NCBI GenBank assembly: GCA_963808705.1
Contig: CAWEHB010000012.1
Span: 1 to 64,000, forward strand
Origin: JASHPR01 sp963808705
GTDB lineage: Bacteria; Actinomycetota; Actinomycetes; Streptosporangiales; Streptosporangiaceae
Length of the DNA: 64,000 bases
Reading direction: 5' to 3'
In this document: positions 34,865 through 41,931 of the stretch, piece after piece
Numbering within the stretch: the first letter of the stretch is position 1
How the letters are laid out: each line of letters starts with the position of its first letter
Notes under the pieces: generated by a model
What the model saw: the letters and a program-made list of their open reading frames with translations, nothing else
What the model was told of the DNA's origin: nothing
The model's database searches: none
Translations under genes and position numbers: made by a program

Positions 34865-35122
34865 AATGGCACGCCAATGGCACACGAGAGAGACTCGATG
34901 CTCGCCAAGGTCATGCCTAGCGGACGGCGCAGCATGCCGACCTGCGCGAACGTAATGAGAGCGGGTGACGAGAATCGAACTCGCACTATCAGCTTGGGAA
35001 GTCTGTGGCGCTGCACTGCCGCCACCTGCGGATTGGCTCACCTGCGGGTCTGCGGACATGTTGCCCGTGAGAGACCGTGACTGTCCGCGGTGGCTCCTCC
35101 GCTCGGGCACGTAGCGGGCACG
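34865..35122. other. Attachment site remnant: twin, tRNA-Gly core, twin
   Basis: AATGGCACGCC at 34865 with AATGGCAC at 34876; the tRNA-Gly core at 34960-35001; GGGCACG at 35105 and 35116. The left gap is 75 bp, as at the intact tRNA. The right arm is of the GGGCACG type, unlike the left, so it joins two different elements. Confidence 0.7.
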
Positions 35123-35268
35123 CCCAGCCACCAGCTCCTGGGCCCAGTGCCATCGCAAACGGTACAGATCACAGGTATGCACGTGTGCGCGTTCCCGTCG
35201 CAGGTGCATCCTGGAGCGGGCACCAGGCCGCCGCCGCTGCATGCCGGACACTGATCCTTGCGGTTCAT
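35038..35268 (-). CDS. Small Cys-rich CxxCxGxG protein, copy 2
   Basis: 76 residues from ATG 35268 with AGGAG seven bases upstream, as in copy 1. Motifs are CPACSGGG, GCTCDGNAHTC and CTVCDGTG; cysteine spacing equals copy 1 while many other residues differ. The C-terminus reads through the twin repeat at 35105-35122 and is not conserved. Palindrome X2 lies about 75 bp upstream. Likely zinc-binding; role unknown. Confidence 0.6.
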   Translation of the reverse strand: MNRKDQCPACSGGGLVPAPGCTCDGNAHTCIPVICTVCDGTGPRSWWLGVPATCPSGGATADSHGLSRATCPQTRR

Positions 35269-35973
35269 GATCGCTCCTGTGCTGGTGGCCTCCCACCTGG
35301 TGGCCTTCACCCGATAGGCGCCGGTCACTGCCCGGAGCGGTAGCCGTCAAGGGCCTGGTCCGCAGGACTTCCAAGATGCTTTGGCCGTGCAGAGGCTGGG
35401 GGTGCGTGAGGCTTAGCGTGAGCGCGAAGGGACGCGGTCAAAGGATCTTGGAACCCTTGACGGCTACCGTGGAGGGCTGATACTTCAGCGCCGGGTGAAG
35501 GCCGCGCTCGGGCCTGGATTCATGCGGTCAGATACCCCGGAAGTCCCAGCTTGGAAGGCTGAGACTAGGCACCGCCAGACCAGCGCTTATGCGTGTCATC
35601 GTCATGACGTTGGTCCCATGAGTGACCGTGAATACCCGTGTCTTGCCGCTCGATCGGGCACGCAACGGGCACGCCTCTTCGTCCCGAACTAGCGGCGCCG
35701 CTGGGCGTTTTGCTGTCGTCCCAGCTAGCTCGGTGCGCTGGCGGTCGTGCTGAGTAGCGGCTGGCAGGGGCTGTTGCTGTACTTCCCTGCTGTACTGAGA
35801 GCCGCATTAGCAGCTCGGATCGTGGGCGTTCAGATCGGTTCAAGCTGGACCAACGTCCTTGAGCGGTCCCGGTTGAATGCGGTGGTATAACGGTGAACTG
35901 CAACCCAAACTGCAACCCATGCGCGAGCCTCGCCAGCTGCGGGCGCGTTGGTAGCAGCGGAATCGGAGAACCT
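35269..35973. other. Gene-free region with palindrome X2, tRNA-Gly(TCC)-like core and two twins
   Basis: Holds element X2 (35344-35463), a core CCAGCTTGGAAGGCTGA at about 35546, a twin GGGCACGC at 35656 and 35667, and AACTGCAACCC at 35896 and 35908. It is homologous piece by piece to 10965-11210 and 15366-15504. The ribosome-binding site of the hydrolase gene (GGAGAA) is at 35965. Confidence 0.6.
35344..35463. repeat. Long palindromic element X, copy 2
   Basis: Outer arms CCGTCAAGGG (35344) and CCCTTGACGG (35454-35463). Inner arms TTCCAAGATGCTTTGGCCG (35369) and CGGTCAAAGGATCTTGGAA (35435-35453), complementary at 17 of 19. The hairpin GGTCC-GCA-GGAC is retained, while the loop between the inner arms is quite different from copy 1. 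Confidence 0.75.
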
Positions 35974-36678
35974 ATGACGTCGCAACTCAGGCTCGCCGTC
36001 CACAGCTTCCCGGGCGAGCGTCCGGTGCTGCTCGTCCATGGATTCACCAGTAGTGCCCAGATCGACTGGATCGAGCCGGGCTGGCCGCAGGCGTTGGCTG
36101 CCCAAGGGCGTGGGACGGTCGCTGTCGACCTGCCCGGTCATGGCTCGTGCCCGGCGGCCGATCGCGACGCGATCTCGGTTAGCGCGATCATTGCGGGCCT
36201 GGTCGCGGCGATCGACAGCACCGGCCAAGACGAGGCCGACGTGGTCGGTTATTCGTTCGGCGCCCGGCTGGCCTGGCCCTTGGCTGCCACTGGCCGGGTA
36301 GGGCGCCTGGTCCTCGAGGGGCTGGGCACGACCGACCCGCTGGCCGGTATGGACATCGAGTTGCTCCGCACGGTGGCCAAAGGCGAAGCCGAGGCGCCCG
36401 ACCCCGACCTCGCCGAATTCGCAGCCTGGATCTCTCAGCCCCACCTCGACCGGGATCAGATGCTGCTGCTCATGGAAGCGCTGGCCGCCGAACCGTTCGA
36501 TGCAGGCGCCGACCTGCCCACGGTCCCGACGCTGTTCGTCGCGGGAACCGAGGACGATCCTGTCGACCAGCTGGCAGCGACCCTTCCGAACGCGAAATAC
36601 CTCCCGGTGCCCGGTGATCATCGCGGCGCGCTGATGTCGGCTGAGTTCCGCGCCGCGGCGCTCGACTTTCTCCACTAA
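35974..36678 (+). CDS. Alpha/beta hydrolase
   Basis: 234 residues from ATG 35974 (GGAGAA upstream). VLLVHGFTSSAQIDW gives the oxyanion-hole HG; DVVGYSFGARLAWP contains the G-x-S-x-G nucleophile; VAGTEDDPVDQL supplies the acidic residue and GDHRGALM the His. It is short, with a small cap (about 125-165). Substrate is unknown; esterase, lactonase or peptidase-like activity is possible. An extension of the frame to 35893 is encoded by the twin repeat and is not used. It is the only gene between the two hicBA repeats. Confidence 0.82.
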   Translation: MTSQLRLAVHSFPGERPVLLVHGFTSSAQIDWIEPGWPQALAAQGRGTVAVDLPGHGSCPAADRDAISVSAIIAGLVAAIDSTGQDEADVVGYSFGARLAWPLAATGRVGRLVLEGLGTTDPLAGMDIELLRTVAKGEAEAPDPDLAEFAAWISQPHLDRDQMLLLMEALAAEPFDAGADLPTVPTLFVAGTEDDPVDQLAATLPNAKYLPVPGDHRGALMSAEFRAAALDFLH

Positions 36679-37142
36679 GTTGGGCGGTCCGTCCTGCGCC
36701 GTGGCATCACAGCGCAGGTCACGGGGTCGCGTCTTGGTCCCCTCCGTCATCCTCGACAGGCGCCGGAACCCTGGCGAGCGGGTGCCGGGTCGAGGTTCGG
36801 CGTAGCCGATCGCATGCGACGCGACCGCAGGGAGCGACCTCGACGCGGTGGCCGGGAGCGGGACACTGGAAGCGCCGAGGAAGACGGCAATGTCCAGCAC
36901 CGGATGCCCTGCCGGATGGCCTGCCATGATCAGCGGCACGATGGCGTGAGGGCCGGCGCGTGCCCGCCGGGGCCCCCAAGGCCGGAGGCCGGCGCAAGGG
37001 TCGGCCCACGGCGCGCGCAGCGCGCCGTCTTGATCTAAAAACGGATTAATTCGGCAACGCACCGCACAAGGTGGTGCGGAGACTGCCGAGCAGCGGAGGC
37101 CCGCCTCGCTGGTTCAGAGCAGAGCGCTCAGCTCATCGGCGG
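36679..37142. repeat. Structured island module Y, copy 2
   Basis: About 36750-37026 is homologous to 12960-13260: CCCTGGCGAGCGG, CGATCGCATGCGACGC and GCCGAGGAAGA occur in order, followed by GC-rich inverted repeats and CTTGATCTAAAAACGG. No gene is seen; from 37027 the hicBA repeat begins. Confidence 0.55.
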
Positions 37143-37340
37143 TCATGCCGGCCTGGCACGGGATGGACGCCAGTGTTCCCGGGCTACCTCGTCATGGAGC
37201 GGCACGATCACGATGCGCTGCGGCGACACATGGCGTAATTTGCAGTGGCTGCCGCGCGTGCTGACGACCTCGAAACCGGCCTTCTCCAGCGCGCGGACAA
37301 TCCGCGTGCCCGATACAACGGGAAGCTGACGAGGGCTCAT
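37143..37340 (-). CDS. hicA: HicA-like toxin, C-terminus frameshifted, copy 2
   Basis: 65 residues, one more than copy 1. LEKAGFEVVSTRGSHCKLRH with the catalytic His is intact. The start region (SGTRIVRALEKAGF) is closer to normal HicA than in copy 1 (SGKRVDTLEKAGF). The same single-base loss after EVA changes the tail, so the frameshift predates the duplication. It overlaps hicB by four bases. Confidence 0.75.
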   Translation of the reverse strand: MSPRQLPVVSGTRIVRALEKAGFEVVSTRGSHCKLRHVSPQRIVIVPLHDEVAREHWRPSRARPA

Positions 37341-37555
37341 GCCGAGAGCCGGACCTCGATCGGCGCAACGATAGGCTCTGAAAGCGCCTCGGGAGCAGGC
37401 TCGTCCTCGAAGTAGAGTTCAAGCACTTCCCGCAGGTTGGCCAGCGCCTCCTCGATGCTCCGTCCTTGGCTTGCTACCTCTACCTCGACGCAGCGGGCCA
37501 CGAACCACTCACCGTCGGGTACGACGATTGCAGTCAGCCTGAGCGTCTGGCTCAT
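37337..37555 (-). CDS. hicB: HicB-like antitoxin, copy 2
   Basis: 72 residues, differing from copy 1 in one residue (LTAIVVPDG against LTATVVPDG). The HicB fold is intact. This copy lies 207 bp from the intact tRNA gene, so it is the cassette at the chromosomal edge of the island. Confidence 0.82.
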   Translation of the reverse strand: MSQTLRLTAIVVPDGEWFVARCVEVEVASQGRSIEEALANLREVLELYFEDEPAPEALSEPIVAPIEVRLSA

Positions 37556-37762
37556 GTTCTAAGGCTACTCAGCCGAGGTGGACATGGGGTCACACTGCTG
37601 GGAGCAGGTGCAGCCAGCGCTGACCCGTCGTCGAATCCAGCATGTCGGCGGCAAGAGCAAGGTCAGCAATGGCACGCCAATGGCACACGAGAGAGACTCG
37701 ATGCTCGCCAAGGTCATGCCTAGCGGACGGCGCAGCATGCCGACCTGCGCGAACGTAATGAG

Positions 37763-37833
37763 AGCGGGTGACGAGAATCGAACTCGCACTATCAGCTTGG
37801 GAAGCTGACGTTCTGCCATTGAACTACACCCGC
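37763..37833 (-). tRNA. tRNA-Gly(CCC)
   Basis: A 71-nt cloverleaf: acceptor GCGGGTG pairing with CACCCGC and discriminator T; D arm GTTC-AATGGCA-GAAC; anticodon arm TCAGC-TTCCCAA-GCTGA with anticodon CCC; T arm GCGAG-TTCGATT-CTCGT. CCA is not encoded. This is the only complete tRNA in the window. Its 3' end faces the island, and truncated copies of its 3' half lie at 1644, 7294, 32312 and 34960, so it is the integration target. Confidence 0.95.
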
Positions 37834-37934
37834 GCGGCGGCCCCGCCGTGGTCCCGGATCCGCGGAGACCGGGGACACGGGGCAGCCAGGTTGAGCTCGC
37901 CCCGACATCGTACCGGAACAGGTAGGTTGCCAGG

Positions 37935-39302
37935 GTGCTGCTCTCCGACCGGGACATCAAGGCGGAAGTCGAGTCGGGCCGGGTCAAGCTCGACCCGTAC
38001 ACGCCCGAGCTCATCCAGCCGGCGAGCATCGACGTCCGGCTGGACCGGTACTTCCGCGTGTTCGAGAACCACCGGTATCCGCACATCGACCCGGCGGAGG
38101 AGCAGCCCGAGCTGACGAGGCTGGTGGAGCCGGCCGGGTCCGAGCCGTTCGTCCTGCACCCGGGCGAGTTCGTGCTGGCCTCCACCTACGAGGTGGTGAG
38201 CCTGCCGGACGACATCGCGGGCCGGCTGGAGGGCAAGGCGCTCGCGATCGACACTCCGGTCCCCACTCCCGGCGGCTGGCGGTGCATGGGCGATCTCCGG
38301 GCCGGCGACCAGGTCTTCGACGAGGCAGGCCAGCCGACCACCATCGTCGCGGCCACTCCCGTCCTGCTCGGCCGGCCCTGCCGGGAGGTGATGTTCTCGG
38401 ACGGCCAGTCCCTGGTCGCCGACCTCTCGCACGGCTGGGTGACCCGCACCCGGTCCGAGCGCAGGCACGGCCGGCCCGGGTCGGTCCGGACGACCGGCGA
38501 GATCGTCGAGTCGCTGCGCGCCGGGGGTGAGTGGAACCACCACATCCCGCTGGCCGGGCCGGTGCGGTACCCGAGCCAGCCGCTGCCCGCCGACCCCTAC
38601 GACCTCGGGGTCCGGCTGGCGGGCGCGGCCCGGGCGGGCCTGCCCGGGGACCACCGGGTGCCCGGGCCCTACCTGCGGTCGTCGGTCAAGCAGCGGGCCG
38701 CGCTGCTCCGCGGCCTCATGGCCGCCGGCGGCGCCGTCGACGACCGCGGCCGCGGCGAGTTCGTCAGCGTCGACGAGTGTCTGGCCGATGCCGTCGCCGA
38801 GCTGGCCGCCGGGCTATGCTGCCGTCCCGTGAGACGGAAGATGACGGTGCGGCGCTGGGGCGTGGAGCAGCCAGCGTTCCGGGTGAGGTTCACCCGGCCG
38901 GGACGCGGTCAGCGCTCCCGGGCCGTTGTCGGCGTCCGGGAGGTCAGCCCGCGCCCGGTGCGGTGCATCCAGGTCAGCAGCCCCGCCGGCCAGTTCCTGG
39001 CCGGGCCGGGCTTCATCCCGACCCACAATTCCAGCCTGGGCCGGCTGGGCCTGCTGACTCATTCCACCGCGGGCTGGATCGACCCGGGGTTCTCCGGGCA
39101 CGTGACGCTGGAGCTCTCCAACGTCGCGACCCTGCCGATCAAGCTCTGGCCGGGCATGAAGATCGGCCAGCTGTGCTTGTTCCGGTGCAGTTCGCCGGCC
39201 GAGCATCCGTACGGGTCGCCGGCGTACGGCTCCCGGTACCAGGACCAGCGCGGGCCGACCCCGTCGCGGTCCTACCTGAATTTCTACCGGACCGATGTCT
39301 GA
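37935..39302 (+). CDS. dcd: dCTP deaminase precursor interrupted by an intein
   Basis: 455 residues. After removal of the intein (residues 102-365) the mature protein has 191, the normal Dcd length. The N-extein has LLSDRDIKAEVESGRVKLDP and ELIQPASIDVRLDRYFRVF. The junction falls in the conserved EGK/SSLGRLGLLTHSTAGW motif, and WIDPGFSGHVTLELSN supplies the catalytic Glu. The enzyme deaminates dCTP to dUTP; mycobacterial relatives also hydrolyse dUTP to dUMP, so this one may be bifunctional. The gene starts about 100 bp after the tRNA, in the opposite orientation. Confidence 0.92.
   Translation: MLLSDRDIKAEVESGRVKLDPYTPELIQPASIDVRLDRYFRVFENHRYPHIDPAEEQPELTRLVEPAGSEPFVLHPGEFVLASTYEVVSLPDDIAGRLEGKALAIDTPVPTPGGWRCMGDLRAGDQVFDEAGQPTTIVAATPVLLGRPCREVMFSDGQSLVADLSHGWVTRTRSERRHGRPGSVRTTGEIVESLRAGGEWNHHIPLAGPVRYPSQPLPADPYDLGVRLAGAARAGLPGDHRVPGPYLRSSVKQRAALLRGLMAAGGAVDDRGRGEFVSVDECLADAVAELAAGLCCRPVRRKMTVRRWGVEQPAFRVRFTRPGRGQRSRAVVGVREVSPRPVRCIQVSSPAGQFLAGPGFIPTHNSSLGRLGLLTHSTAGWIDPGFSGHVTLELSNVATLPIKLWPGMKIGQLCLFRCSSPAEHPYGSPAYGSRYQDQRGPTPSRSYLNFYRTDV
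38238..39029 (+). other. Class-3-type intein with a degenerate endonuclease domain
   Basis: 264 residues. It starts with Ala (ALAIDTPVPTPGGW) instead of Cys or Ser, ends FIPTHN, and the next residue is Ser. It has the W-C-T set described for class 3 inteins: Trp168 after block B (SHGW), Cys344 in VRCIQV, and Thr363 before the final HN. A DOD-type endonuclease region follows the Hint N part, but both LAGLIDADG-like motifs lack their aspartates (DLGVRLAGAARAG and LLRGLMAAGGAV). Splicing is probably active, homing is not. Confidence 0.85.
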
Positions 39303-39372
39303 TCGCGATTTCACGTCGTCGTTACGGCGCCGAATCACGTCGGCAACCGTCCGGACCGACAGTCGAAAGACT

Positions 39373-39438
39373 GAACCTTTTCATCCGTCGAGCTCCCGCG
39401 CCGAGCACGCGGGCAGTCACGGAGAGGATGAAAGGTTC
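39373..39438. terminator. Inverted repeat after dcd
   Basis: GAACCTTTTCATCC (39373-39386) and GGATGAAAGGTTC (39426-39438) are complementary apart from one extra T. Inside is CCCGCG/CGCGGG. No run of T follows, so it may be a terminator-like or RNA-processing hairpin. The next gene's start lies 15-24 bp downstream. Confidence 0.45.
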
Positions 39439-39461
39439 ACATAACGGACGGAGTGTTCCGT

Positions 39462-39716
39462 ATGCACCAGTGGAGAATCCGGATCGCGGTACCTGACGAC
39501 CCGGGGAGCCGTTCCGCGCTCAACGACGTGCTCGCGGCCCAGCCCGCGGCGCGCCTGCGCGAACTGCCCGGCCGGTCGGCCCGGTCCGCGACGACCGGCG
39601 AGATCGTGGTCGAGCTTCCGCAGGATGACGGCCTGGTGACCGTGCTCTCGGCGCTGCACCAGATAAGCCCGCAGGTGTTCGTGAGCCGCGCGGACACGCC
39701 GGAGCCCGCTCCCTGA
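39462..39716 (+). CDS. Small hypothetical protein
   Basis: 84 residues from ATG 39462 (GTG 39453 possible). It starts MHQWRIRIAVPDDPGSRSAL and has GEIVVELPQDDGLVTVLSAL. The alternating strand-helix-strand look suggests a small ACT-like alpha/beta fold, but I do not recognise a family. It stands alone between dcd and the acyl-CoA dehydrogenase gene. Confidence 0.55.
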   Translation: MHQWRIRIAVPDDPGSRSALNDVLAAQPAARLRELPGRSARSATTGEIVVELPQDDGLVTVLSALHQISPQVFVSRADTPEPAP

Positions 39717-39821
39717 GCGTCCGGCGCCGTCCTGTCCCTCCCTGACCGCGGGCCTCCGCGTTACCGTCGGCCGTTACCGGGCAGTACCCAGGTACCAGCC
39801 GACGAGGAGGGGACCAGGACC

Positions 39822-41840
39822 GTGAGCGAGCGCCAGGAATCCGGCTACACCGCCACGCAGCCGAGCAGCTTCGTAGCGGAAGGCGAGCCGGGGACGCCAG
39901 GGAGCCGGGGCGCGCAGGTCACCGAGTCCGAGGCCCGCCAGGTTGCGGAGCAGGCCAGGGAATCCCGGTGGGCCCTGCCCAGCTTCGGGAAGCAGTTGTT
40001 CCTCGGCGACTTCCAGCTCGGGCTGATCAGCCCTCATCCGCGCCCGGCGGAGGAGGCGAGCCGGCGCGGCGAGGAGTTCTGTGCCCGGCTGCTCGAGTTC
40101 TGCGCCGCCTCGATGGACGGCGCGCTGATCGAGCGGGAAGCCCGGATCCCCGATGAGACGGTCCATGGTCTAGCGGCTATCGGCGCGTTCGGGATGAAAA
40201 TCCCGGTGGCCTACGGCGGGCTCGGCCTGTCGAACCTGTACTACAACCGGGCGCTGATCATCGTCGGGTCGGTCTCGCCCGCGGTGGCCGCGCTGCTGTC
40301 CGCGCACCAGTCGATCGGCGTGCCGCAGCCGCTGGCGCTGTTCGGCACCGACGAGCAGAAGCAGCGCTACCTGCCCCGGTGCGCGCGCGGCGAGATCAGC
40401 GCGTTCCTGCTGACCGAGCCGGACGTGGGCTCCGACCCGGCGCGGCTGGGCACCACCGCGACGCCGTCGGCCGACGGCAGCGAGTACCTGCTGGACGGCC
40501 TGAAGCTGTGGACGACCAACGGCGTCGTCGCCGACCTGCTCGTGGTGATGGCCCGGGTGCCGGCCGGCGCGGGAGGGAGGGCGGGGACAGGCCGGGGCGG
40601 CATCACCGCGTTCGTGGTGGAGGGCAGCTCGGACGGGATCACGGTCGAGCACCGCAACGCGTTCATGGGCCTGCGCGGCCTGGAGAACGGCGTGACCAGG
40701 TTCCACGAGGTCCGGGTGCCGGCCGCGAACCGGATCGGCGCGGAGGGCCAGGGGCTGAAGATCGCCCTCACCACCCTGAACACCGGCCGGCTCTCGCTCC
40801 CGGCCAGCTGTGCGGCGGCCGCCAAGGTGGCGCTCAAGATCGCGCGGGAGTGGTCGGGCGAACGGGTGCAGTGGGGCCTGCCGATCGCCGAGCACGAGGC
40901 GGTCGCCACGAAGATCGCGTTCATCGCCGCCACCGGGTACGCGATCGAGGCGATCGTCGAGCTGTCCAGCCAGCTGGCCGACGACAAGCGCCGGGACATC
41001 CGGATCGAGGCCGCGCTGGCCAAGCTCTACTGCTCGGAGATGGCCAGCCAGGTCGCGGACGAGCTGGTGCAGATCCGCGGCGGGCGGGGCTACGAGACCG
41101 CGGCGTCGCTGGCCGCGCGCGGCGAGCGCGGGGTGCCCGCCGAGCAGATGCTGCGCGACCTGCGGATCAACCGGATCTTCGAGGGATCCTCGGAGATCAT
41201 GCGCCTGTTCATCGCCCGGGAGGCGGTGGACGCCCACCTCGCGGCGGCCGGCGAGGTGATCCAGCCCGGGCTGCCCGCGGCGCGCCGGGCCCGCGCGGCG
41301 GCCCAGGCCGGCCGGTTCTACGCCCGGTGGCTGCCCACGCTGGTGGCCGGCGAGGGCCAGCTGCCCCGCAGCTACGCCGAGTTCGGCTCGCTCGCGCCGC
41401 ACCTGCGGTACGTGGAGCGGGCGAGCCGGAAGCTGGCCCGGGCGACGTTCTACGGCATGGCCCGGTGGCAGGGCAAGCTGGAGCGCCGGCAGGGCTTCCT
41501 CGGCCGGCTCGTCGACATCGGCGCCGAGCTGTTCGCGATGAGCGCGGTCTGCGTGCGCGCCCAGATGGACGCCGAGGCGGCTCCCAGCGACCGCGGCCGG
41601 ACCGGGGCCGAGCTGGCCGGGGTGTTCTGCGTGCAGGCCAGGCTGCGGTGCGAGGAGCTGTTCGGCCAGCTGTGGAAGAACACCGACCGGGCCGACGCCG
41701 CGCTCGCCCGGCGGGTCATGTCCGGCCGCTACACCTGGCTGGAGCAGGGCATCCTCGACCCGTCGATCCCCGGGCCGTGGGTGGCGGAGACCGTGCCCGG
41801 GCCGTCGAAGCACGACAACGTGCACCGGCACATCGGCTGA
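39822..41840 (+). CDS. Acyl-CoA dehydrogenase, long-chain type with C-terminal extension
   Basis: 672 residues from GTG 39822 (GAGGAGGGG upstream). N-terminal domain: IPVAYGGLGLSNLYYNRAL. The FAD/substrate region includes FLLTEPDVGSDPARL and LDGLKLWTTNG; the C-terminal helical domain has VQIRGGRGYETAASL and RINRIFEGSSEIMRLFIARE. About 200 further residues follow, as in the VLCAD/ACAD9-like branch. It would oxidise a long-chain acyl-CoA in beta-oxidation, passing electrons to ETF. The thiolase at 43153 is the nearest pathway partner, on the other strand. Confidence 0.9.
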   Translation: MSERQESGYTATQPSSFVAEGEPGTPGSRGAQVTESEARQVAEQARESRWALPSFGKQLFLGDFQLGLISPHPRPAEEASRRGEEFCARLLEFCAASMDGALIEREARIPDETVHGLAAIGAFGMKIPVAYGGLGLSNLYYNRALIIVGSVSPAVAALLSAHQSIGVPQPLALFGTDEQKQRYLPRCARGEISAFLLTEPDVGSDPARLGTTATPSADGSEYLLDGLKLWTTNGVVADLLVVMARVPAGAGGRAGTGRGGITAFVVEGSSDGITVEHRNAFMGLRGLENGVTRFHEVRVPAANRIGAEGQGLKIALTTLNTGRLSLPASCAAAAKVALKIAREWSGERVQWGLPIAEHEAVATKIAFIAATGYAIEAIVELSSQLADDKRRDIRIEAALAKLYCSEMASQVADELVQIRGGRGYETAASLAARGERGVPAEQMLRDLRINRIFEGSSEIMRLFIAREAVDAHLAAAGEVIQPGLPAARRARAAAQAGRFYARWLPTLVAGEGQLPRSYAEFGSLAPHLRYVERASRKLARATFYGMARWQGKLERRQGFLGRLVDIGAELFAMSAVCVRAQMDAEAAPSDRGRTGAELAGVFCVQARLRCEELFGQLWKNTDRADAALARRVMSGRYTWLEQGILDPSIPGPWVAETVPGPSKHDNVHRHIG

Positions 41841-41931
41841 CGATTTCGCTGCCCGGAACGCGGACGTCCCGGGGAGCCGTGGCTACCCGGGACGTCCGGC
41901 CTGCCCGTGGTCGCGAGCAGCGAATTGATCG

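Larger units (their letters stand above)
34229..35001. repeat. Direct repeat carrying hicBA and the tRNA-Gly core, copy 1
   Basis: Nearly identical to 37027-37804 over about 775 bp. Differences seen include a few substitutions and a small length difference in the start of hicA. The repeat runs from the end of module Y through hicBA and a twin repeat into the tRNA-Gly 3' half (34960-35001). The two copies bracket a 2.8-kb segment with the alpha/beta hydrolase. Confidence 0.92.
37027..37804. repeat. Direct repeat carrying hicBA and the tRNA-Gly 3' half, copy 2
   Basis: The right-hand copy of the duplication described for 34229-35001. Here the repeat runs into the intact tRNA-Gly gene. The twin repeat is at 37668 and 37679 (AATGGCAC units, period 11), 75 bp from the tRNA 3' end. 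Confidence 0.92.

Noticed and set aside
1644..35001. tRNA fragments at 1644, 7294, 13662, 32312 and 34960 as tRNA genes
   Set aside because: All lack the acceptor 5' half and D arm, so none can fold as a tRNA. Only 37763-37833 is complete.
34775..35080. Open frame reading through the twin repeat and tRNA remnant
   Set aside because: Its codons are the arm repeat and tRNA-Gly fragment (ENRTRTISLGS). Similar frames arise at every such remnant and have no domain.
35893..35973. N-terminal extension of the hydrolase starting MNCNPNCNPC
   Set aside because: It is translated twin-repeat DNA; the internal ATG at 35974 has a proper ribosome-binding site and begins the fold.
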